This document shows positions 34,349 through 45,354 of a stretch of 64,000 nt of DNA, one piece after another. Location of the stretch: the NCBI RefSeq assembly GCF_028640845.1, contig NC_080539.1, positions 100,714,554 to 100,778,553 of the forward strand. Direction: 5' to 3'. The stretch is from Ahaetulla prasina. Its lineage: Eukaryota; Chordata; Lepidosauria; Squamata; Colubridae. The position numbers and the translations under genes are program-made. Within the stretch, counting starts at the first letter, position 1. Every line of letters begins with the position of its first letter. The notes beneath the pieces are model-generated. The model saw nothing but the letters and a program-made list of their open reading frames with translations. It had not been told where the DNA came from and did not search any database.

Positions 34349-34814
34349 GCTATCTCAAAGATTTGAGGTGAGAAGCAGGCCAGTGATAGCCAAGTGCCAG
34401 AGTTGTTGCTTAGGTTATACTATATGTGAATGAGTAATGTAACAGGTGTGATCAGGTCTGTAGGGAGCTTGCAAGCTGTTTGCTTTGGAAGAATGGTATG
34501 CAGAAGGGATTGCTCATATCTGAAAATCTGGGTAAGTGGGATTGTGTATTTCAGTACGTGCAATATGAAGCACAGCTGACTAACAAACCAATAGTGGGCT
34601 TTCACACGTGATTGGGAAATGGAAGCTCAATGTATGCTAGTGTCATATAACTGTAATGTTAGGCCAAGGGGGATAAGATGATGAACTGTAATGTTAGGCC
34701 AAGGGGGATAAGTATCATCTCATTTATTATGTGACAAAAATTATCACTCTTGTAGCAATCTTGATTTCTAACCTAGTTGCTCTATTCTGGGTGTTAGGAC
34801 TCATGGTGCTGATG
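34349..34814. other. No gene; short tandem duplication
   Basis: ACTGTAATGTTAGGCCAAGG followed by GGGATAAG occurs twice (about 34651-34677 and 34686-34712), a local duplication with a 35-bp period. Otherwise nothing recognised. Confidence 0.5.
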
Positions 34815-34859
34815 ATTGGTGCTAGATGTGCCTGCAATAAGACCATGGTTCATCTACAA

Positions 34860-34993
34860 CATAGGTGTCAAACTCGCAGCATCATGTTGCCGTCACATGA
34901 TATTTTGCAATGTTTTTCCCCTGCATGGAGCTGGGGTAGTCGTGGCCTGTTTGTGACGCATCCAGCCCACGGGCCACCACTTCGACACCCCTG
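34860..34993. mobile_element. hAT-type MITE, 134 bp, nested in LINE fossil
   Basis: Ends CATAGGTGTCAAACTCG and CGACACCCCTG form inverted repeats. ATCTACAA is present on both sides (34852-34859 and 34994-35001), a perfect 8-bp duplication. A related copy is at 39611-39742. Confidence 0.9.
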
Positions 34994-36128
34994 ATCTACA
35001 ATACAATGGTAGATGAAGCAGCAGATCTGACATGTATTACCAAAACCTGAGTGGGTGAGGATAGTGGAAATTTTCTGGAAATTTGTCCAACAGTTTGGAG
35101 ATCTGGCGATGCATTGATTAATAGAAACATCTTATCTATGATCAAAGACTCTGCTCCTGAGATACCAGAATGTGAGTACATAATATGTATGCTGTTAGGA
35201 TGTAGAGATACGCTTGGTATCCAGCCACCTACCCGTAGCAGCCAGCAAGATCCCTTCCTCATCTGCTTTCAAGGTTAATCAGAGAATCACAAAGTCTTGT
35301 AGTGTTGGTAGTCATAGCTCCTAAATCTGAGGTCCATCTCTGGTAAGACCCAGGAGCCTAATGGATCTAGGTGGTTCCAAAGCCTGTTTGGGGAATTTTC
35401 CAGTTCTTTGGAACAATTGCTTTAGGGCTTGATGAATTATTGGCAATGGGAGGCATGATTGTCCCTGAGAAGTCTCTTTGAAGGGGCTAATCCTGGTTGG
35501 CTTCTTTATTTAATGAAGCCCTCTAAAAAATGAAGCACAAAAAAAATACCTGGAGTACTGGTGGAGAAAGACAAAAAGATAACCCAACCTGGCATAGGTA
35601 GGAGTCAATGGCCTAGATGATAGCAATAAGGAGGGGAAAGCATCTTCATTTCTCTCTTAATGTGTCACCAGGCTGTTTTCCAGAAGCTAGTTTAGGGTGA
35701 CTAATTTCCTTTCAGGGAGGACTTAGCATTATGATCTCCCTTCTGCCCACTGTGAGTAATTTGCACAGCTGATAATTCACTCAGTTTCACTGCAGCATTA
35801 ACTCCTTATGACCACAGCTATCTTGCCATGTTATCTGCAACTCCTGACCTGTGAATTCTGAGGATTGGGTCTGTAGAGGTCTCTAACACCTGTGGCTTGG
35901 ACCTCTCTTGTGAAGAATGTGTAGGTGGCTGTGTGGACTTTGGAAATGGTTGATATTTTTTACAGGAGTGGTGCTTCCAACAGACTGAAGAGGCTGTCAC
36001 TGGATCTGGTGATCACCTGTCTTCAACCTCCCTTTTTGAGGAAAGGTTATTGAGAAGTGGTGGATGGTCAGCTACAGTAGTGAATCAGGGAAGAGTTTGC
36101 CTGAGTCTCTTCTGAATACTATATTAAT

Positions 36129-36130
36129 AT

Positions 36131-36197
<67 letters not shown>

Positions 36198-36320
36198 TTT
36201 TAGAACATTTATATAGCTTCCAACTCACCCACAGTGGCTCCAGCCTAGGAGGATTACAAACAGTAAAAACACAAAATAAATAAAAAAATAATAATTTAAA
36301 AAGAAATAATAATAAAAAAA
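36129..36320 (-). mobile_element. (TTTA)n tract plus L2-type 3' end
   Basis: About 72 bp of TTTA units are followed by ACATTTATATAGCTTCCAACTC...GTGGCTCCAGCC...GGATTACAAACAGTAAAAAC, the decayed reverse complement of an L2/SINE 3' end. The microsatellite is probably the expanded tail of this minus-strand insertion. Confidence 0.6.
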
Positions 36321-36579
36321 CCTCACTCCATCCCCAGCCCCCATAAATCATACAATTTATGATAGTGTATATCCCAGGACTGTTTTTAGCCCTGTTTGCT
36401 TATATAATGTTTCTTGTCCATTTCTCTCAAGATCATCTCCCTGATTCTCTACAATGACACAGTCCACCGGGGAAAAAAAGATTGAACTCTTTTCAGGGTT
36501 CAAGGTAGGCAGCTATTTATATGACTTTTCAGTCAGTCGTTAGGCCTGGAACTAGAACAGCATTGGATAACTATAAGAT

Positions 36580-36769
36580 CAGTGGCCCCAACCTTTTGGG
36601 CACCAGGGACGAGTTCTGTGGAGACAGGTTTTTCCGTGCACTAGAGGGGGCTTGATTCTGTATGCTGCCTGCATCCCATAGATGGGGCTTCACTTGTTTG
36701 TGTGGCCCGGTTTCTGTCATGCCATGGACCTGTGCTGGTCCATGGACTGGGGGTTGGGGACTCCCCTTG
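36580..36769. mobile_element. hAT-type non-autonomous element, 190 bp
   Basis: CAGTGGCCCCAACCTTTTGG and the reverse complement of the right end (CAAGGGGAGTCCCCAACC) are terminal inverted repeats. TATAAGAT (36572-36579) and CATTAGAT (36770-36777) match at 6 of 8 bases, a worn 8-bp duplication. The text GGTCCATGGACTGG resembles Charlie/MER-type hAT repeats of amniotes. Confidence 0.82.
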
Positions 36770-37403
36770 CATTAGATAATTTTGGGGGGTAGCGTACATT
36801 TCCTGGTCCTCTTCCACCTCTTGGCAGCATTGACTATGATATTTTCTGAACCACCTCAGGGACTAGGATTAGAGGCACCATTTTGCAGTGGTTCCACTCC
36901 TTTCTTAGTGAACAGTTTCAGTCATACTAGTTGAAGAGGAGGGGCCATGGACGCAAACCTTCAATGAACCTATCTTGGGGAGTCAGCTCTTTCCCTCTTG
37001 CTCCTTAACATTTGCAGTATATAAAATGTCTGGCCAGAATTTTCTGACACTTTGAGATGTATTATCATCGGTATCCTGATGACACCCAGCTTTAAATTAC
37101 CACCCTGGGCTGTGGGAGATGCTGTTGATATTTTACTTCAGTGCCTGGAACAAGCTGAAATTGAATCCAGAAAGGATGAAGGCACTGTTGGCTCATTGAG
37201 ATTCTCTGTTGACACCAATGTTATCTCTGGCAGACAAGCACTATCTTTGCTTGTCTGCCGAGTAGATTTCTAATGTGGACAACCTTCTGCATCCATGGTT
37301 CTTATCTGAGCAGCAGGTGGTTAAATGGGCCTTTGCCCAGCTTCAGCGGATGCACCAACCGTGGCTTTATCTGTTGAAGGAGGACCTGGCTATAGTAACC
37401 CAT

Positions 37404-37414
37404 TTTTTTTTTTT

Positions 37415-37493
<79 letters not shown>

Positions 37494-37619
37494 TTCATTC
37501 ATTCATTCATTCATTCATTCATTCATTCATTCATTCAGTCATTTATTCATTTATTTATTTATTTATTTATTTCAATTTCTATACCGCCCTTCTCCCGAAG
37601 GACTCAGGGCGGTTTACAG
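37404..37619 (-). mobile_element. L2-like 3' end with expanded (ATTT)/(ATTC) tail
   Basis: A T run, then long ATTT, ATTC and ATTT blocks, lead into ATACCGCCCTTCTCCCGAAGG (about 37581-37601), the exact L2-like 3' hairpin in reverse. CCCAT flanks both sides (37399-37403 and 37620-37624). Removing the insert rejoins the older LINE frame. Only some 50 bp of LINE sequence was inserted. Confidence 0.88.
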
Positions 37620-37700
37620 CCCATGCCTTCATTGCCACCCAAGATATTCTATATGGGGCTGATTTTAAAAGACTACTTGGAAACTACCATTGATTCAGAA

Positions 37701-38604
37701 AGAAATAGCTTGTGTTCTTATTGACATTCAGTTCTGGGAATATGTGAAGGTTTTTTTCAGTGGCAGGATCATTTCTTTGGAAAAGTCTTTTGATGCAGAT
37801 AAGACCACCCCTTTCATTGATGACGTTCATGAAAAGTTGAAAACTGAGGTGTTTCAAAGAATTTCTAATCTGTTCAGTGAACTTTGTAATCTTTAATTTT
37901 TTATTTTACTGTTGTTATTTATTAAATTTATATCTTCCCATCTTATATTGTCCTATTCTTACTGGTTTTATGATATATTTCGATATATTTTTAAAAATAT
38001 ATTCTGAAAGCTCTAATGTCTTTATATCATGTTAGATTTCTGAGAATCATCAGATTGCATTGGGATGTAAATGTAATGGATAAACAAATGAGGTACACTT
38101 ACGCATTGTAGTAAATGCTCTCTCATATTTCCGTAATATATGAAGCAGCTATAGGGGCTCAAACTCATCTTAGTTAAAAACAGTTTTTAATGTTTTGTCT
38201 CTCATCCCTCCCCTGCTGATCCCCAACACCCAAAGTTTACATATAAGATGTATTTGGGATATGAGAATTATGACACTATGTTCAAAAGTATGTCAATGGT
38301 TTTTGTTGAAACCCTATGTTGGTTAGTATCCTGTTGGAATATTGGGATCAGGAAATTAAGGGATCTGTACTTCACAATCTCTAATTTCAATTTGCAGTTT
38401 TGTGGTTTTTAAATCCCATTATGTCATTGAGAGTGGCTGGTAAAGATTCAGTATTTCTAATTCTGAATGGATTCTACATACAGTTTTTTCTTTTCCCGTG
38501 TATTAAGGCAGGAAATGGTGATGCATTTCAATGTATCATTCTGTTACTCAATGGAAAACTAGTCAGCTGAACGCAGTTTGTCTCAATTATCTTCTAAAAA
38601 TAGC
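37701..38604. other. No gene seen
   Basis: The frame at 37690-37896 has no recognisable domain. The left part may be the worn 3' end of the LINE fossil. Confidence 0.4.
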
Positions 38605-38652
38605 AGGAGGTTGGACTACAAGACCTCCAAGGTCCCTTCTTGCTCTGTTCTG
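38605..38652 (+). mobile_element. CR1 3' end fragment
   Basis: GGAGGTTGGACTACAAGACC followed by TCCAAGGTCCCTTCTTGCTC is the CR1 3' terminus. Very short copy. Confidence 0.75.
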
Positions 38653-39602
38653 ATTAAATGGATTCTGATTAAAAACATTTATATGTTACTCATTTTTGTA
38701 ATGCGTTGCAACCATAAAGCATGTCATAGGCCAACTTCATTTAAAGAAATAGTTACAGTGTATGCAGATCAGTAATTCAAACTCTAACAGAAGTTATTAT
38801 CATTGAGATAGGTTGGTTTGTTTCCAGTGAACAGAAGCGGGCTTCAAGAGCTAAATTCTTGGAAACTTTTATTCCACAGCAATCTGATGTGAATAGCTAG
38901 AATTTTAGTGAACATGGCAAGATCATTCTTTTCAATATTCTGAAATAACACAATTGTGTGATATAGAACTAGGTAGCATTTTGAATTTGAAGGGAAAAGT
39001 TGCTTTGGAGTAGGCATGGATGCACACATACCACAGATGTTGGCAACTCCCTAAACCAAACATGTATTTTCCTGGGATTGTGCTGCAACTTCAGAGGGTA
39101 ACTGTGTTGTGCCAGGAAAAGGTGTGGCTGCTTTAAGGAGCTGCCAAGAGGTGCTGCATGAATGCCCCTGTGTATTCCAAAGCAGCTCTTTCCCTGAATT
39201 CGAGGTGCTCCATACCCATAGTACAAAAGAATCTGCTAGAGACAGTAAAGCAACTTGTTGAAGGTGATTTTGTATAACCACCAGGACCATCTTTTTCATT
39301 GTGAAATACAAGCTGAGATTCCTAGAGTGTTCGAACTATTCACAATTGCCTGTGCACAACATTTATTTATTTGAATCATAGCCATATCTTCCTAAAACCC
39401 TTTCCTAAAAGTACTTTTGAAATTCCTCCATTTTATAGACAAGAAATAATAGGCAAACACAAATGGCTAACTTATTGTGAGGTATTAGAATCAAGGGGAA
39501 AATACAAAATAAAATCAAAAGAGCAACTGGTTGCAGTAGGATTTAGTTGTCAATGGTTTTCTTTTTTTTACAGTTATTAAAAGAATTAAAATAGCCAAAA
39601 GA
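38653..39602. other. No gene seen
   Basis: Overlapping short minus-strand frames at 38844-39311 show no domain. Confidence 0.4.
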
Positions 39603-39610
39603 GTTTATGT

Positions 39611-39742
39611 CAGAGGTGTCAAATTTGCATCGTCACATCATCACATATTGTGCCTTTCTCCCCCCCCCTTCACTAAATTAGGTGTGGGTGTGGCCAGTGC
39701 GTGACACATCCAGCCCTCAGACTGTGAGTTTGACAGCCCCTG
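39611..39742. mobile_element. hAT-type MITE, 132 bp
   Basis: CAGAGGTGTCAAATTTGC and GAGTTTGACAGCCCCTG form inverted ends like those at 34860-34993, with TGACACATCCAGCCC in common (TGACGCATCCAGCCC there). GTTTATGT (39603-39610) and GTTGATGG (39743-39750) match at 6 of 8 bases. Confidence 0.85.
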
Positions 39743-39750
39743 GTTGATGG

Positions 39751-41150
39751 TATTGAATAAGACTGGTTTTGAAATAGAATTGTGTACAAATGATGAACAT
39801 TCAATTATATAAATTTTACTCAGATTTGAAATAGAAAATGAGCAAGTGAAAGAATGTATGATAATGTGTGCTAAAAAATCTTAGTTATAATATACAGATT
39901 GAACAATTGGAAAATATGTGGTTGAAAGGATTGAAATTTATCTTCTGTTTATACTCTTAAATAAGAGTTTTGTAAAGTAATGAACATCGGTATTTGACAT
40001 CAGAGAAGTTATCCAGAATTCATAAAGGCACTTCAAATTTATATTGGAAATATGAACAACAAAAAGGGACATTTTAGCATGCTTGGCGGAAGTTAGAAAA
40101 TTTTGGATTCAAATATATACACCGATTCAGAAGATTTTAAAAATTAATATGCAGCTGAGACCAGAAATCTTTCTCTTGGGACTGATGGAGAACAGTTGGA
40201 AAAAAACATCATGGAATGTTGTTTTTGTATATGATAACATAGTAAGATACTTGTATGCATAAAGATGGAAAGAGTTAGCAATATCTATAGTAAAGGAATG
40301 GTTGGTGAAGGAGATGGAACTTGCTGAGATGGCCAAATTGATTTTGATTCAAAAAGGAAAATATATTTATTGCTGCCTGGAAACCCCTTATGGAAGTTTT
40401 GCATCAAATCAAAAAAGATGAACTTAAAATTTATGGTTTTGATGATTAGACAGGATAGATTATAGAAATAAGAGCGTCATGCTGTAAGAGGTAAATTTAT
40501 AATCCTACTTACAACGGTTGTAAAGAAAATTGGAATCTATTTCTTTGTATCTTTTTTCTTTCTTTCTTGCACTTTTAGCTTTCTGACTTTTTCTCCCTCC
40601 ATTTTATATTAATTTATATTAGTTTTTAATCTTCTTTTTTTAAAAAAAACATTTAATATTATTTTACAGAATTCCATGGAGAAAATAACTTTTCAAGAAA
40701 TGTGCGAACAAAGTTTAGAGTCTTGCTTTTCCCCTCTTCATGGCAATGAAAAAGAAGCTTTAGAATGAACCTGTAGGATATGATGATACTAAAGTGGAAA
40801 ACTAGCTACAAGTGCATTTTACTTGGGACTATACACTTTTTGTTGCAATCCCCCAAAGTAATTTATAATAAATCTAATAAAACAGCTATGTGACTCAAAG
40901 AACATGCCCTCTTTGGTTATAATTATTTCCTTAATGAAAAAGAAGGGTAGTATTATGAATAAGTAGCGTCAACTATTGTGTGCTTTCGTTCTTTTAGCTG
41001 TATTGTCCAAGAATTCTGATATATTGACATGCCTACATGTTTGCTCTTCACCTATAGAAATGGCTTCTTAGCAAATATGGCCACCACAAAAGTACAGCAA
41101 TAGCACAAAAGCTATTGTGATAAAGCTTGGACATGCACTTGTAAATGATA
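39751..41150. other. No gene seen
   Basis: AT-rich DNA with only short frames and no supported repeat. Confidence 0.4.
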
Positions 41151-41152
41151 TA

Positions 41153-42394
41153 CAGGCAATCCTTGACTTATTACTGGTTGCTTAGTGATGGTTCAGAATT
41201 GTAATGAATCCAGAAAAGGCACTTATGACCTCACAGATGACCCCCACCCTGTCAAAGACCTTGGAGTTTTTATATCTAACGATCTAAGTGCCAAAGCCCA
41301 CTGCAACTATATAGCAAAAAAGGCTCTAAAAGTTGTTAACTTAATTCTACGTAGCTTCTTTTCCAAAAACACCATGCTACTGACCAGAGCATATAAAACA
41401 TTTGCTAGGCCAATTCTTGATTACTGCTCGCCTGTCTGGAACCCATACCATATATCTGATATCAATACAGTTGAGCGTGTCCAAAGGTATTTTACGAGAA
41501 GAGTTCTCCATTCCTCCGTAACCAATAAAATACCTTATTCCACCAGACTTAATATCCTGGGTCTAGAAAACTTGGAACTTCGTCGCCTTCGACAGGACCT
41601 GGGTTTAGCTCATAGAATCATCCGTTGTAATGTCCTTCCTGCCAATGACTACTTCAGTTTCAACTACAATAACACAAGAGCTACCAACAGATTTAAACTT
41701 AATGTCAACCACTCCAGTTTAGATTGCAGAAAACACGATTTCTGTAACAGAATTATCTATGCTTGGAATGCATTACCTGACTCTGTGGTCTGTTCTCATA
41801 ACCCCAAAAGCTTTATTCAAAATCTATCCACTGTTGACCTCACCACATTCCTAAGAGGACTCTAAGGGGCGTGCATAAGAGCACAAACGTGCCTACCGTT
41901 CCTGTCCTATTGTTTCTTCCCCTATATATATATATGCTTATACTACCTTGTTTCTCCTCATATATATGTTTATATATTATATAATCTTTTGTGTTATGCT
42001 TGTGTATATTGTTATGACAAAATTAATTAATTAAATAAATAAATAAATAAAATTTCAAAATTTTGATTCCCCCCCAGCCCGCAGTCATGTGATCACATTT
42101 GTGATGCTCGCAAACCAGCCTGCATTTACGCCCATTTATAACATTCTGCAGTGACAAGACAAAATCCCCCCCTCCCCAAAAAACCTGAATTTACTTCCAG
42201 TTTCTGGCAAAATCTGTCCATCGAAGACAATGGGTTTGCTTAATGATCATAGCATTCACTTAACGACCACGGATTTGCTTAATCGCTGCAAAAATTGTTG
42301 TAAAATTGGACTGGTCACATGATCTGCTTAACTGCGGCATGATTTACAACTGTAATTTTGAAGTAAATTATGATTGTAAGTTGAGGACTACTTC
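41153..42394. mobile_element. TA-flanked TIR element split by a LINE
   Basis: Left end CAGGCAATCCTTGACTTATT and the reverse complement of the right end (GAAGTAGTCCTCAACTTAC) match the ends of the element at 49081-49455. TA lies just outside both ends (41151-41152 and 42395-42396), consistent with a Tc1/mariner-type transposase. A LINE fragment (41229-42052) interrupts the left arm. Confidence 0.75.
41229..42052 (+). mobile_element. CR1-group LINE (family 2), 3' part with open C-terminus
   Basis: An uninterrupted frame to 41865 encodes the C-terminal RT region: DPHPVKDLGVFISNDLSAKA, then LTRAYKTFARPILDYCSPVW, ERVQRYFTRRVLHSS, LGLENLELRRLRQDLGLAHR, ending STVDLTTFLRGL. The upstream RT core with YxDD is missing, so this is a 5'-truncated copy. 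The 3' UTR holds GGGGCGTGCATAAGAGCAC and ACGTGCCTACCGTTCCTG, then ATATAT blocks and an AAAT tail. Distinct from the L2-like family in sequence and 3' end. Assignment below CR1 group is open. Confidence 0.87.
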
Positions 42395-42471
42395 TATACA
42401 GCTTTTGCTATTTATTTCTGTTAAAAAATGAAATTGGTTTCCTTTCTAAAATGTATTTGTTCATATATGTA

Positions 42472-42688
42472 CAGTGGTACCACGGTAATCATAATTAATA
42501 GGTTTCAAGAGGAACGATGATTACCAAAAACGATGAGTACCAAACAAATTTTTCCCATATGGAATAATATAGTGAATCACACCAACACGGGAAGTCCTAG
42601 CTTGTGTGTTGACAAAATTTTTGTGTGATAATGGGTTGAGTAATACATTCAATGAGTTTCAAAGCAGTTGAGTATCAAGGTACCACTG
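42472..42688. mobile_element. Tc1/mariner-type MITE, 217 bp
   Basis: CAGTGGTACCACGG at the left and GGTACCACTG at the right are inverted, and TA is duplicated outside (42470-42471 and 42689-42690). This end sequence is typical of pogo/Tigger-like mariner elements. No transposase frame. Confidence 0.85.
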
Positions 42689-42690
42689 TA

Positions 42691-43095
42691 TTTTAAAATC
42701 TGTCAACATGTACCTATGAAAGGGGAGATAGCTGCTAGGGAAAGAAAGATATATAGCAGTAGACACAGATCCTCTTGTCATTATGTGAAGATTTCCTGAG
42801 TGGAGTCAAAATCACCTGATAAAACAGACTGTTGCCTGCATAAAGTTCTTTACACCAGAGTAGAACCTTCTGGTTTAAAAAAAAAACCATGCTGGACCCT
42901 GATCAAGAGAGAAAACTTTAATTATGGAAAATTGACTACATTCAACTCCCCCCCTCCCTTTAGCCTCTCACACAATCTCATCAAATTCTCATGGAACCCT
43001 ACGGTTCTGCAGGATAATTTGAAACATCCTGCTCTATACAACTCTTTCTAGGATTTATTACCTTTTGGAATCATCATAGTTTTTCTGCAATTATG
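42691..43095. other. No gene seen
   Basis: Short spacer with one small frame at 42800-43051 and no domain. Confidence 0.4.
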
Positions 43096-43103
43096 GCTAT
43101 AGA

Positions 43104-43428
43104 AGAGTGATGGCTAACATTTTCCAGACTGAGTGCCCAAAATGCAATGTGTGTGTGAGACCCCTGCTCATGTACCCTGCCCTGTGCATGTGCACCTGCC
43201 CCCTGCGCATGTGTGCACCTCCGTGAGCGCCCTGCCCCCTCGCACATGCGTGGCGCCTCAAGGTGCGGCTTGTCCCTGTGCATGCGCGGCAGATATTTCA
43301 AGACCAGCTGGACGATGGGAGGTGTGCGCACATATGCGGCGAAGCTGAGCTGGGGTGACAGTTCGTGTGCCCACAGAGAGGGCGCTGCATGCCACCTCTG
43401 GCACATGTACCATAGGCTCGCCATCACA
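43104..43428. mobile_element. hAT-type non-autonomous element, GATGGCGA family
   Basis: GTGATGGCTAACATTTTCCA at the left faces CATAGGCTCGCCATCAC at the right. GCTATAGA stands outside both ends (43096-43103 and 43429-43436), a perfect 8-bp duplication. The CpG-rich interior with CTGCGCATGTGTGCACC resembles the copy at 24799 but is not the same length. Confidence 0.9.
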
Positions 43429-43436
43429 GCTATAGA

Positions 43437-45320
43437 ATTTAGTAGACCCTTGCTGCTTTTTAGTGTTTTTCCCCCATTGTAGCTGACATGGACATTTGGT
43501 GAACGGGAAATATGTTATTTTCAATATTTATGTAATAGCATGCTTATTTTACTTGTGACCATCTGGCTTTCTTTTGAATCAGTTTTTCTAGCTTACAAGC
43601 AATTGTATTTTTTTAATGGATGCTTAGCTGATCGTTTAATTAGCTTATTAACTAATTAACTAGCACCTAGCCAATCTGGTCTGATCTGAAAACGTTAAAA
43701 AGGTTTAGGACAGGTTGATATTAGCATAGGAGATAATCAGGAAATCCTGGGGATGTGGGCTAGACTAGAAGTGGAAAAAACACCCCAGGCAAACTATTTG
43801 CATATTACTACAAAGGAAATGACATGGATATGACATCACCAGGAGTTGTGCCGTTATTGTGCTTCATCCCATTATTATATACTGGCATAATCACATTAGT
43901 TGTTTGCTTATAACTATGTTTTAATAAACAGTTGTAGTATTCAGAGACATTGTGCAATACTTTCAAAACTAAAAAGAATTCAGTAATATCAAATAATTTT
44001 TAAATAGCTAGTTATGTGATATATTTTTTTTAATGTAGGATGGGCTTTGTAACATAATTGGGCAACTTCAGGTAGCGCATCCCTTGTGGACATTGGATAT
44101 TTGATCATAGACATATATAACATTGAGCTCAGTATGTGATCAGTCTTGCCCTCCCATTTTGCACCTGTGTTGTCACTTCAGAACAATCCTCAGTTAATAC
44201 AACAAGGACTTTAGCAGTGAGGTCATCTTCACACTTGGCGTTGAAGTGTACCGATTTTCATACCTGGTTGGGAGCAGGTTCAAATTTACGAGGTGTTGAT
44301 GTTTTCCATGGATGCCAATTTGTTTGCTCATAGGTGTTGAAAGCCCTTCTAAATGCAGATGTGTGCATAGGCCTGCTTTAGTAAGATACTGCAGCCATTA
44401 TGTCATGAGGCTTATCTCTATTGATCTTATCGCAAAGACTGTGCTTATTTAAAATAAATATATGTACATCATATCAGCTTCACATCAGTTGCTGAGGTCA
44501 CTTTAAAATGTGATGTGAATTTTGAATCCTGGACAGTTTTTAAACTTACCTGTCTGAAATGTTGTGTATACTGACACTGATCTGTCCAAGTCTTAAAGAT
44601 TGATCTTAAAACTCTGTTTTCAGATCCAATATAAATCTGATTTGATTGTGGGTTTCAGGATAACGTTATCAGCAGTGGCCCTGCCCATGTGGATTCCTTC
44701 TGCTGAGAACTGTACTTGCCTTGGCTTTCTATTTTAGAGCATTACATTGAGCTGGAATACTATTCTGCTTTACCAACACATGTTTGATTTACAATTGTTT
44801 TTATACATGTGTCTTAAACCTTAATGCTTGGTAGTTATATCGATCAAGCAATATATCAATTGTTTAGAAGTTCTGTTTTTTTTAAAAGTTATTAATGCTG
44901 TGACACTAGTAGCTGATAATGAAGACAGAGAGGTTATGCTTCGGTAGCTTAATCAAAAGCCACTCCTGTATATAGGTAGCCTGAAACCTGATGATTTGAC
45001 CCAAATAGTCATTTGCATCACTGAATTGTAGCAATACTATGGAAGGAGCCGTGTAACCTTCAATCCTTTCAGTGGCACACCTAGCATCTTTCACATCCAG
45101 GGTAGATCAGAGAGCTGAGCGGCAGCCATAGGATCCAGGCTGGCCTAATGTCACCGCTCTGAGACTGCCCCGTAGTATTGCAATTGCCATGCCTTTCAGT
45201 CAATTGCTAAACAGTTGATTGGCACATAGGAGCACTGACCCAGGCTCCATAGCCATCACTGACCCTTTGGATAGCCTCCTCAGACAATGCACCCCTTTAT
45301 TGCCTTCATCCACCCCAGCC
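43437..45320. other. No gene seen
   Basis: Nearly 1.9 kb without recognisable repeats. Only short frames on both strands. Confidence 0.4.
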
Positions 45321-45350
45321 TTGATTTGATTTGATTTGATTTGATTTGAT
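45321..45350. repeat. (TTGAT)n microsatellite
   Basis: Six uninterrupted TTGAT units directly before the AT-rich tail of the adjacent minus-strand LINE. Confidence 0.95.
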
Positions 45351-45354
45351 TTTA

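Larger units (their letters stand above)
34815..37700 (+). mobile_element. Ancient L2-like LINE fossil, nearly full length
   Basis: Scattered but ordered protein traces fit an L2-like ORF. ARCACNKTMVHL (34822 onward) matches the endonuclease [12 protein letters not shown] motif. DEAADLTCITKT...VGE (from about 35015) matches [23 protein letters not shown]-like text lies near 36030, and YPDD in place of YADD at 37072-37083. QLQRMHQPWLYLLKEDLAIVTHA (37340 onward) matches QLRPFLDRDALCTVTHA. Divergence is far higher than in the other L2-like copies. Four later insertions sit inside it and are annotated separately. Confidence 0.75.

Noticed and set aside
37275..37724. Frame with FLIYLFIYLF and FIHSFIHS repeats as a membrane protein
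   Set aside because: It is the translation of (ATTT)n and (ATTC)n tails of an L2-like insertion.
41185..41865. 226-codon open frame as a host gene
   Set aside because: It is the C-terminus of a non-LTR retrotransposon, with three relatives in the window.
43074..43524. Cys/Pro-rich frames on both strands
   Set aside because: Same reason: interior of the GATGGCGA hAT family copy at 43104-43428.
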